Assembly (NCBI GenBank): GCA_008694505.1
Contig: VZDJ01007753.1
Location: 19,924,044-19,988,043, forward strand
Length of the DNA: 64,000 nt
Direction: 5' to 3'
DNA from: Cyanoderma ruficeps
Taxonomy: Eukaryota; Chordata; Aves; Passeriformes; Timaliidae
The number at the start of each line of letters is the position of its first letter. Position 1 is the stretch's first letter. Under the pieces are notes generated by a model. That model was given only the letters and a program-made list of their open reading frames with translations, searched no databases and was not told the DNA's origin. Below are positions 1-11,886 of this stretch, in pieces. Made by a program: the position numbers and the translations under genes.

Positions 1-1166
<1,166 letters not shown>

Positions 1167-4100
1167 CTATCTCAGGCAATACCTTAAGACTTGAAACGTC
1201 TTAAAAAACAGAGACACACACAATACAGGGAGTTACAAACCACTCATGGCTTTTTATACAAACATTTTAAACCATTATTTATAACCAAGATAAGACAGAA
1301 CAATGCAAGTATCCACATAATATTATTTTGCATATGGAAATTGAAATTCAGTTCTCCCTCGACCTGAAATGGAAAACAAGAATTCACATTTATTAATTTC
1401 TACCACTGTTTATTTTGATATATAAATATAACATTCTTTGATACAAATTAATAGACTATGTACATTTAATTCAGATTGAAGAAATTGATTCTTGTAACAG
1501 TAACTTTCATTTCCACGCTGCACTTTTTAATAGCCCGAAAAAAACAAGAACCATGTATCTGGAAGTTTAACAACCAAAAGATGCAATAATACACTTGATG
1601 CAGCAGGTGATGATCTATAATCATCTTTCCTATGTTCCCCTAATTTCTCAATAGGAGTGGGTGTTCCACTCCAAAGCTGGACTAAGAAATCTGCTATGTA
1701 AATTCAATGACTTACAATACTGGATAACTCATGATACTGGAGAAGTGTTTAACTTGATTTGCATTAATTTTAAAAATGACTTTTTAAACTACTTTTCAAA
1801 CTGTGATAACAATTTGACATAAGCAGAAAACTTACTTAATCTCAATGTGATTAAATCACTTATCCTTCGTACTCGACTGTGGGCCAGCACAGCAGGAGCA
1901 TGTCTGCTTGGAGTGCATAATTAGCTGTGTTACCTTAAGTACACTCATTACATAGTGAAGTATCCATCCACACAGATCACATCAATTTTTGAGACAGCTA
2001 TCTGTATTCTAGCAAAGAAACAACATTATTTGAAAACATTTAGGGCAAATTTAAGTTTTGGGAGCATTATATTGGGAAGGAAGGAATAGTTTTGGAGATT
2101 GTTGGCTTAAAGCTTATTATAATAATAAATTAGCTCTGAGAAATATATTGATTTAAAAAGCCTAAAATAAAACTGTCTGGAACATTTTAAAAAGTACAAC
2201 CAATTAGGCAATCCTCAGCTGTATTTTTGCAGGTTTAGCACTGCTATGCAACTTCCATTTAACAGAAGGATCACATACAGACACTTAAAGCTTGCAACTA
2301 GAATAAACCTGTGTCCAACTGCAAGCCCCACCACACCAACACATCCAAGGATTACTTGAAGAAGTGGAAAAATAAAAAGTTCTGTCTTTATTTCTCCTTT
2401 CCTTACCCATTACTTCCACTTTCTCTTTTGTATTCTCTCTTGTCTTTATTAAAATCACATTAATCTTTTTACTCTACCCCTTAGGAGAATAACTTTCTAA
2501 TTAATTAGGTTGTAAGTGAACATACCAGAAGTTTGTTATATGAACATTTCAAATAAGCTTGGGATAGGAACAAAGATAATGCCTCAAACTTCTACATAAA
2601 TAAATGAACTTATAAGTGTGGCTCTTGTGTTACATTTTTTAAAAAATGTGAATTATAGAAGTAAAAAGGATTTTAGGTCTTAAAATTCTTGCTTTAATAA
2701 CATAGTTATGCATTAAGAAATTTATTTCAAAGAGGTTGCATCTCTATCATCTAGAAACATATTTGTCTTGACTTAAACAGGTACAAATTTCAGAGAATAC
2801 TCCAGAGAAGTTCAGTGTTTGGCAAAGCCATACCTTAATATTGCATTTATTTTAAAAGTTAATATAGTAAGGAAGAAAACTTCCTATATAAAACAGGATG
2901 GATAGGTTTTGGGGGTTTGATTTTTTATTTTAAAAGCAGATTTTTTCTTTAGATAAATAAACTCCTTTTAACAAGAAAATAGACTCTTCCTCTGTTCTCA
3001 TTTTGGTACAGTTCAATGATACTCCCATTAATGAGGGGGGACAAAGTCATGTGACATCCTGCAAAAAACTAAAGGAATCAATATCCTAACTCTTAAATTA
3101 AACCGAGCAATAATTAAGTGTCTATTCCTGCTACTCCATCAGGGTACCTAGGCAGACCCCTACATAGAATTCTCCACCAAGTTGTAGCTATAGTAAAAAA
3201 ACTTTCAGGCTTTCAAGTAGAAGACCTTAAACTATGAGGCAATAAGTTTGGGTTTCATTGCATTTTAGAAGTGCAAATTTATCACTTAGATATTTTAAAA
3301 CCATGGAAAAATGCCCGAGGCTTATATATAGCTTATTTATTTTCTCTCTAATCCAGAAAACTGTGTCCCACAAAATATTCTCGTTGCTGTAAAAGTATCT
3401 AAAAGAGGAACTCCCACACTGATCAATTATGAACAAACTGGACTTAGATCAGGTAGATTCTGTACTGACTTTGCAGGGAACTGAATTTTCTGTGTCTTCA
3501 TTTGAAGATTTCTCTAGGCAAGTGACCTGATATTTGGCTTTACTGATGCTACACAAGCAAAATTATTACATAACATTTCAACCAAAGAGAATTTCATTTA
3601 ATATGTTTTATGCATATTTCTCCTCTTCTATTGTCTCACTGATGATAAGCTTTCAAGAGAAAATGGTTAGGTCAACAGATTACATAAAGCACTATTATTT
3701 CATTCAAGCCAACGGAATGATGCTGATGGATACAAAATACAGTAGCTGGCTCTGAAAACAGTTCAGTAAAATTACCACCAAGTTTTAAAAAGCCAGAACA
3801 AAGCTACAGAACTCCAGGGGAAAAAAAAACCCTAACCAATAAATAGCTTCATACTTTTGACAATTAGTAGCCTAAACTAGGCTTTATTAGTTATTTTCCA
3901 GGGTCAAGGTATATTATAACAGAAATGAAGTCATTGCAGACAGTTCCTCCACTAATAATTTTATTTCAAAAGGACACAACCTTTTCAGATTCCACTGAAG
4001 TCCTAGAATAATTATATCAATTATGTCTTTCTGATGCACAGATATAAAATGTCAGGCCAGTTGTCTCCTTAAGCTTTAGATTACATCTATTTCCCTGTCC

Positions 4101-4344
4101 TCTTTACCTAATTCCTCGTATTTTCTCTTTTAAATACATTTAAATTTTTCTCATTCAGATGAGTAAGAAATCCCTCAGGTGTAACAAACAACCTATTTCC
4201 ATCTCTTGCTCCAACGAGCTCTTGCTTCTGTCAGCTCCCTCTCTCCTGCAACCTGGAACTACTTGTTGGGACTTCTTGTGCACTGCCCAATATTGAAATT
4301 ACTTCTATTATAATATGGCTCATCAAAAACACTGTTTATGATCT

Positions 4345-4371
4345 AAGTTAACAGTTAACCACTGTTAACTT
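4345..4371. repeat. Perfect inverted repeat, 11-bp arms, 5-nt loop
   Basis: Arms AAGTTAACAGT and ACTGTTAACTT flank a TAACC loop. GTTAAC occurs in both arms and again across the loop edge, so three such hexamers sit in 27 bp. Confidence 0.95.
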
Positions 4372-7300
4372 CGCCAGTGCAGGAAAATCTTCCCTCATTT
4401 TTTCTCTGAGTTCTTAGTCTTTCACATGTAAATTTACTGATTTAAAGACCAGTAAGGATCGCTACTTCATGGAAAAAATGCCTGCAGTGTGTGGCACACT
4501 GCAGAACCCCTACATTTAGGGCAGGTACATGCTTGCAAATTCATAAAGGCACCACCACAGTGAGATACACTAAGTCCAAAAACTGTACAGATGCATTTTT
4601 CAGGCACCACACCTAAGCTAGTGCTACCTGACAGTTCAGTCAGTGAACAGCTTGAACACTCGCAGACATGTTTCCTTCTGTGGAGGTAACTTCAGCATCT
4701 TATTCAAGACGCAAACCTGCCACTAGTCTAAGCTGCAATGAGCAAGCCATAAAATTTTGGTAATTTTCTTTTGTATTTAAAACTAATTCTAGGGTCTAGG
4801 CTCTTCCCTACGCCACCCTGTCTTGATCTACAGGGCTCAAGAGAGAGAAACTACATCATGCTTTAATTTGGTAGGGTTTTCCAGCAACTCATTGATTATC
4901 ATTAAAGATTGTTTAATTTCTAGTAACTCTTCCTTACTTATCATTTCTGTGGGATAATGGTCCACCATGATACATAAAAAACCTGATCACAGGGTACACG
5001 ATTACAATGGATAGGAAAGTGGGATATTTTGTACCTCCATTAACATACCATCCTTTAACCTCCATGTAAGTGAACCAGAAAAACAAATAGGGATTCCTTT
5101 CTGGAATGAGAAGAACAATGCCTTGATCTCTGGAGAGAACTAAGGCTTGTGGATTACTTATCTTAGCCATAAATTTAAACTTGAGACAGGTTGCAAGTCT
5201 CCTCCAGTCCTCTTAGTGCCAGTGTATGGTGATTTTCCACATAGACATTGAGACTATGACCCTTAACTGGAACAGAAGTACTACAAAGCACACAAAAATG
5301 TCCTTATGGATCAGATTAAATGCCTCCACAGCAGAGCTGAAGTCCTGATGACTTTTTCTTTTCTAAGATGCTATGGTCTTGCCTTTTTTTTTTTTTTTGT
5401 TCTATTTTTGCCATCACTGCTATCAGAGTGTGATAACACTCCCACGTGTTTATGCTTCCAAAATTACCAGAATATCTTCCTTCAAGTCAATATTCTGGTG
5501 CTTACCACTTAGATAATAACTAAGATAATATAACATACATACATTTTTCTGATCAATACGTAATTTACTTCACAATACAAGGATTGCAAAAATAGTTCCC
5601 AATTCACATACATATTTTCATATACCACAGCCACTAGAACATGACATGTACACTGTTATAATCTCAAAAGTCCAGAAAGAACAGGGAAATGCTAAAAACA
5701 ATATAAACAGGGCAGGTTTTCATCATGAATCCAAAGAATTCCTTTATTCTATATTCCGTACTGAAACTAGTTAAACAATTCTCAATTCTATAGTTAACAA
5801 AGATGTTTGGCATTGTGGCACATGCTAGATTTTTTCAGCACGGTGCAATTGTGAAGTTATTTCACCTTATATGCATCCCCAATCACACAGTAAGTAAAAT
5901 ATGTAAAGACCTAATTTAAACTGCTGAACAAATATAGGTGTTAAATATGAAATTTAATTATGAAACAATATATAGTTATTTACATTGGACTTTGAAATAT
6001 AGGTAAGTCAGCATAAGCTGGTTTACAGCCATGCATGCTTTCCAGAAGTATTCTCAAAACAACTTCATGTGACTTAAAAGATCACTATGGCTTCCAGGAG
6101 AAACTGATAGTGCTCAGAGATGCAGAAGTCTGTGTTCTCCAGAACAGATCTCAAAACTACAAGCTTTATAAAATTATGTAAATTCTGTATTTGCAAGCAA
6201 ATCCTGTTTACTCTAGGAAAATACATTTCTAAATACAAGGAGAAATATAAACCAGTATGTTTTTAAACGTATAATGATAACTTTCCTTAGCAATCCAAGT
6301 TAAAAAAAAAATCATATATAAAAAGCCATAAATATCAATCTACTTTTTTTTCATACTTTTTGGGGTCAAGCTAAAAGATTGTACAAGATAAATTTCATGT
6401 ATGATGATTTAACATTATCACAATGAAGAAACTATGATGAATGACAATATGGCAAAACAGATCAAAAAAGAGAAAGTCTGCATAGCCACAGATTTGCTAA
6501 GAAAATCGGATGTCGTTTCAACCGCTGAGTTTCAGAATTATAGATATTAGCACATTAACATCTCATAACAACCTTCACTTAGTCATGGACTTGGACTTAG
6601 CTTGGACTACTCCACACCCCAGCTCACTAAAGATTAAGCCTGATTCTAAGACAGGAGAGAGCATACATAATTGAATGAATCAGAAATTCATGTCACAGCA
6701 CACAAAGCAGGAGAAAAGAAGAACAAAAGGTAAAAGTAACCAATTTGTTCCTCATTGTATTATTCAGGAGTTTGAATCTTCTCTATTCAGTGGACCATGG
6801 CTTGTCTATTAATTTAAAAAGGAAAATCATATACTGGGGACCATGCAAGAACACAAATATCCATGAAGAAAGACAATGAAGTAAAGAGCAGAGTTCAACA
6901 TTAAGTTTGAAAAGTAGGGAAAGTCTTCAAAATGTCAGTGCATTCTTTTTCAAAAGCTTCCATGAAATGCATAGGCCTGAAGATATTAATGTGTGGAGCA
7001 ACAACTTTCCAAGAAAGCAACCTCAAAATTATTTAAGAATTTCAGAAAATTAAACATTTAAACACCATGAAAACATGCTTGATGTTTTCTATTACCTCCA
7101 TTCCTTTTATCCTTTCCCCACCAGCAGAAGGCAGAAAGTAAGAGAAATGTTAGGAAGATGTTCAGTGTAATCACTGATGACTTAGATGAAATGCAAGTAT
7201 GCATCTCACTGTGTCTAAAGAGAGCTTTTAAAATTTTGAGATTTTACAGGACATAGTTAGTCATCTATCAAAGATTCTACAGGTAAGTTTGCAGTTTCCA

Positions 7301-7434
7301 ACATCACAGTAATGTTGCAGTTGTTTTTTTAAATACTAGAGCTAATGTATTAAAAGAGGTCATAAAAATGTAACTATTTTATTGAAATACAAAACTAAAG
7401 GAGGAAAGTAATAAAAATGTACTCAATAAATGGC

Positions 7435-7483
7435 TTACTTTTTAAATGGAAATTTAATTACAGGCATTTTCCATTTAAAGTAA
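7435..7483. repeat. Imperfect inverted repeat (about 16-18 nt arms)
   Basis: TTACTTTTTAAATGGAAA on the left pairs with TTTCCATTTAAAGTAA on the right, with a two-base length difference and a 15-nt centre. The arms are AT-rich but contain the unbroken 12-mer TTTAAATGGAAA and its complement. Confidence 0.9.
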
Positions 7484-9142
7484 ATTGCAGCTATCAAGTA
7501 TTTCAAGGTTCAACATAACTATGCTTTTCTAAAAAAGTACTTCCTGTCTTCTAAAACCCACTGTTCGTGATAATTAGCCCGAAACAGAGAAAAAAAAAGT
7601 AGGCACTGAAGTGCAATCATCAACAGAGTTCATCTGTGCAAACAAGTTAAAGGAAGTCTAGTACAGAGATGTGCAAACACTGAAATGTTTGGTCAAATCA
7701 TCATGACTGGAAGTGCCAACACTTTTAAGAGCTGAGACTGACAAAAGAATTTCTAATTTTTTTGCCACAGGGAAGTAAAGACAGCAGAGGCCATGTACAA
7801 GGTTGACTTGAAAAAATAAAAGTGGAGTTTCAAATGCTGCCTGTTGATTTTCTCCCAGAAAAACAAAGGAAAGATTCTTATTTCAAGCTACCGACCTTGA
7901 CATACTAGTCTTAGTATAATCAAGAAAAATAGTGAATTTATTGTATGATTTAATAAATTGCATTAAAAACTACAAGTAGATCTAGGTCAGAAAAAACCAT
8001 GCACCTACATGCACACAAAGGCACAAGACCCTTTTCCTTCTGTACAAAAAATCTCATCCCATCTAATATTGGTGCCACTGGTGTCCTCCTAGAGTCATGC
8101 TAAGGTTACTCACAGGAAAGGATTGGGCACTTAGCATACTTGGAGAAAGAGATGGAACTTAGAATCAGAATTAGATACTTTCCAAATGTGTCTGTGTCCA
8201 CAAAGAACTTTACTGGTGACTCTGTATTTGCAGATACATACATAAGTTTGGGCCTATGTGTACATGTGGTCATCTGTTTCTAATAAAAATATATTAGCAG
8301 AAGCATCGAAGTTCAGTGTGTCTCAGTTCTGCCACACATAAAAGGTGTCTCTAAAATATAATATTTACTCACTAAAATAAATATTACAGAGTTATACAAA
8401 TTCTGGTTTTCTTAAGAATTGAAAACAATTAAAAATTTAAGAAAGACATAATACCTCCTTGCAAGTATGACTTTTCCTAGTGATAGGGATCTTGATAAGA
8501 ATCTTGAGATCTAATATATTTTTTTTTATTATTCCTACAACAATACAAGGTAAGTAGCAACTGGAATGAAAAGGAAAAAGAAAGCATAAAACCAAGTAAA
8601 TGAATCCAATACTACTTACTAACAATAGATAAACAGAAGCTTTCTCTCTTCGTTTTTTAAATTTTTAAAATTTTATGAATTAACACAGCACTTCAAAGAC
8701 CTGTTATCACAAGAATAAATGCTTGGTTTTAGAGCCATAAACTTCAGATTATTGGGCACAACAAGATGGCTTTTTCAACATTTTTTTCTGTTTTGCATAC
8801 ATACAGAAATCATCTAAGGTTGTTCAGAAAACTGTTTACTTTGGGTTTTCTTCTCAGAATGTGCAAAGGCAGCTTGATATTACACACAGGTCAGTAACTT
8901 TGTAAAACTAGAGTTCCTCATAATATTTTATGTATGTGTACCAATATCTACAGCACATGTACCACATGACCTATAGATGTGATCATGCACCACAGATCAG
9001 AAGCTTTAGCAAAGTTTGCAGGTTGTAACTAAGCCCAGATAAACTACACCTTAATCTTACAGAAATGGCAAAGCTACAGAAAGCCAACTGTAAATTTCCT
9101 TGAGTTGCCAAGGCAACATTAACTGCTACAATCCTAGGTTGA

Positions 9143-9164
9143 CAGGTGACAAAGGTGACAGGTG
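9143..9164 (+). promoter_or_regulatory. Paired CAGGTG E-boxes
   Basis: Two CAGGTG hexamers at 9143-9148 and 9159-9164 sit in a short imperfect repeat of GACAGGTG. CAGGTG is a site class bound by E-proteins and by SNAI/ZEB repressors. Function is not shown by sequence alone. Confidence 0.35.
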
Positions 9165-9272
9165 TCAGAGAACTCCCAGTACAAACACCTCAGAATCATA
9201 TTTCTGTAATAGGCTTCAACTCTTATAACCTGCACTTTTTAGAAACTACACTTGAAAACAACCATTTGCAGA

Positions 9273-9294
9273 ATTTGCATTTGCATATTTGCAT
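9273..9294 (+). promoter_or_regulatory. Cluster of three ATTTGCAT octamers
   Basis: ATTTGCAT, the POU-domain (Oct) consensus, occurs at 9273-9280, 9279-9286 (overlapping) and 9287-9294; a near-copy, ATTTGCAG, lies at 9264-9271. The spelling is direct. A regulatory role is inference from the motif only. Confidence 0.5.
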
Positions 9295-9964
9295 GCAGGG
9301 ACAAGTACATCTCCAGTTTAAGCTAGGTCATACCCCACATCTACTTCTTTAATTGGCAAGAAGTGTAGTGAATTAGAAAATTACTACAAGGCTTCTATGA
9401 TTAAAAAGAAAGAAAACCACATGAGGTCAGCTGTGGAAAAAAAATATTTAAACTCAAATCTCAGCTTTCCTGCAACTAAGAAGTTTTAAAGATCAATATA
9501 CTAGTATAAATATAACTGATTCTTACAGATTCCAGTTCCATTTCTAGCCTCATTTTCTAATAGTAAATACAATCTCACACGTTAGTTCACACACTTAGCT
9601 ACAGTTGTAAAAGACATTACTTCATTTCATTTTTTGAATTATGTTACAACTTGTATGATCTCAAGTTTTCGTGTAGCTCTCAACGCAAATGACAAATTGA
9701 ATAGAATGAAGATATTTAAAAATCTAAATAAGGTTAGGATGGGGAGAAAGACAAGAGATGAAACCATTAGAGAGACAGGGACCTACTCAGTGTAATGCAG
9801 TTTGTGGTATAAATTTCCACCCCATGTATGGTTCATGCATATCATCCATAGAGTTAATGAATGAAATTTGTTTTAAAAATAAAATCTACTACTTTACCTG
9901 TGAGAATACAGTAAAGAAAATTTACCTACCAATGAACAGCTGCAGTACTTTGAGACACTTAGTC

Positions 9965-10560
9965 CATACATATACTCTAAGAGTGGGTGGGCTTGTGGCC
10001 TGCCCTGGAGTGTCCCGGAAGGGGCACTCCCACTCCTCCCCTCGTCCTGCTTGAGGCATTGACACACAGGGCAGAGTGCATCCGCCACCACTGCAGTTCC
10101 TCTTAAATGCACAATCAAACCTGAAAGAGATTCAGAAAGAGGGGAAAAGCAGGTAGGAGACTAATGTACATGCAGACTATACATCTCAAAGAACACCAGT
10201 TACTGATGAGTAACCTTTCTTCTTTGAGTCTGCATGTACATTCCCACAATGACTCACTCTGATCAGTTACCTTTGCCTTTTCCCATCCAGGAGAAGGCCT
10301 AAGGACTCCCACAAACAACTGCAGCATCACTCCACTGAAGGCTGAAACAGCCCTGGATCCTATTAGACTAAGACAACGCTGGGTGAAAGCAAAGAGAGAG
10401 CTCCAGGTGACCTTGCAGCACATGTCTAAATACCATACCATACAGACACTAAGTTTTTCCAGAGATCTAACAGAATTTGGTTTGGCCATAGGAAGTTCCT
10501 TGAGTCCACTCAGAGACAGAAAGCCACATGAACAATTATTGTGTGAAGTCAGCCAAACTT
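9965..10560. mobile_element. Probable ancient interspersed repeat with palindromic core
   Basis: This stretch is richer in GC than its surroundings and is built around a near-perfect palindrome at 10163-10242: AATGTACATGCAGACT on the left, AGTCTGCATGTACATT on the right, with inner CTCAAAGAA/TTCTTTGAG and a central GTTAC-TGATGA-GTAAC segment. The style resembles old non-autonomous DNA-transposon fossils shared among reptiles and birds, but I cannot name the family and the outer ends are approximate. ORFs on both strands here have no recognisable domain. Confidence 0.45.
10163..10242. repeat. 80-bp near-perfect palindrome
   Basis: Outer arms of 16 bp are exact (AATGTACATGCAGACT and its complement). 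The inner arms CTCAAAGAA/TTCTTTGAG also pair, and the left arm carries an extra ATACAT-like insertion. The centre GTTACTGATGAGTAAC is itself nearly palindromic. Confidence 0.9.
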
Positions 10561-11220
10561 TTTGATATTCCCACAGTGCAACAAGAAAAGAAAAAAACTA
10601 GAAAACTTGGACCTTTGAAGAGAAATTCTAAAGGCCTTATTAAATCAAAAATATAAAGTATAAAATTCAATCAAAGAAGAATAAGATCTGGAAATCAGTA
10701 CTGAAGGACTAATTTTCTTGCTACTCTGCACCACTTCAAGAAGGACTCCTGGATGACTGAAGAACAGATACTCTACTCATATACAGGTAGTATGTAAAAT
10801 AGCAGCCATAAGGACCTATATACTTCACTAGCTGGATGAGAAAACTGTCTCCAAATTTGCCACTTTCAAAGACACAAGCAGAAGGAGGCAGCAGAAATAA
10901 GAATTTAGGAGCTCAAAAGGGGAGAAGCAGTGGTTTTCCACTGCATGAACAACTCAATATATCCTGATCAGCTGGTAGGAAGACATGAGTTGTGAAACGT
11001 GTGAATATCAGTGTACTCAACCAGAGAGAGCAGCCTGGTACCCCAACCAAAATACAAGAAGAAATCAAAGAAACTACACATAACAAATATTCAGAGAGCT
11101 GAGATCAAAGCAGCAACAAACATGTCATACAGACAATGTAACTTTCCCATAGAGTACGCCTGCCTGAATTATACTTTCATGATACTAGCTATCATTACTC
11201 TGGAGAGAAGCAAAAACTGA
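10561..11220. other. Unannotated intron stretch
   Basis: About 660 bases of AT-rich intron between the palindromic repeat and the solo LTR. I see no gene or classifiable repeat here. Confidence 0.6.
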
Positions 11221-11225
11221 CTACC
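11221..11225. repeat. Target-site duplication, left copy (CTACC)
   Basis: Identical to 11882-11886 on the other side of the LTR. Confidence 0.88.
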
Positions 11226-11881
11226 TGTCCTAGGGTGACAATGGTGCCTGTATCCCCAGTCGCCTGTTCCGTGTGTGCTGTGTGTTCTGTACCTGTAAAA
11301 CTGGTTCTGAGAGTAAGCAGAGAAAGCAGCAGTGTGCAGTTTGTTTTGAAAACAGTGTTCGCTCCTCCACACTTCTTCGTCTTTGGGTGTTTGTCAGATA
11401 CATGGACAGCGGCGAGAGTTTTTTTGTTCCTTTTAGTTAGTCTGGCTAGCTGAGGCAAAGAGGCTTCCTGGACTGTTTTTTGTTTGTTTGTTTTCCTTTT
11501 TTTTCTTGGGACTGTTTAAATTTGCTCTGGACTGCCAGAGGAGCACCAGGAGCTGCATCTGTGGCCCACTGGGCCTGGACCTGGGCATTTTCCAGCGCTG
11601 AAGGGACTGGGACTGATAAGAGACTGAGAGAGCTGAGCCAACTCACGGCAAGGACTTCTCTCAGTTTTGCCATCTGTCTTCAGACCAGCGAGAGGTTTTA
11701 TTGTTTCATATTATTAATTCCTTATGCTTGTGGGCAGTTTGTTTGTTAAATAAATAGCTTTTTCCACTTTTTTCCAAGGAAATTCTTTTCCTGGACCGAC
11801 TGGGGGGAGGGGCCATTTAGGTTGCTCTCCAGAGGAACCCCATTCGGAGGTTTCCTCCCAAATTTGCCCTAAACCAGGACA
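11226..11881 (+). mobile_element. Solo LTR of an endogenous retrovirus, ERVL-type (5-bp TSD)
   Basis: The 656-bp element starts TGTCCTAGGG and ends CCAGGACA, so its ends are TG...CA with a 6-bp inverted terminal repeat (TGTCCT/AGGACA). It is flanked by an exact 5-bp duplication CTACC at 11221-11225 and 11882-11886. A polyadenylation signal AATAAA lies at 11749-11754, which sets the orientation as plus, antisense to gephyrin. There is no internal gag/pol sequence, so it is a solo LTR left by recombination. A 5-bp duplication fits ERVL-class integrases; the class call is inference. Exact TSD and clean ends suggest a fairly recent insertion. ORFs of 72-89 codons on both strands in this block are not retroviral genes. 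Confidence 0.9.
11749..11754 (+). terminator. LTR polyadenylation signal AATAAA
   Basis: AATAAA on the plus strand about 130 bp before the LTR 3' end; it supports plus orientation of the solo LTR, antisense to gephyrin. Confidence 0.65.
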
Positions 11882-11886
11882 CTACC
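11882..11886. repeat. Target-site duplication, right copy (CTACC)
   Basis: Identical to 11221-11225; the pair defines the insertion site of the LTR. Confidence 0.88.

Noticed and set aside
11235..11749. Overlapping ORFs of 72-89 codons on both strands as possible retroviral genes
   Set aside because: They lie wholly inside a solo LTR, which carries no gag, pol or env sequence.
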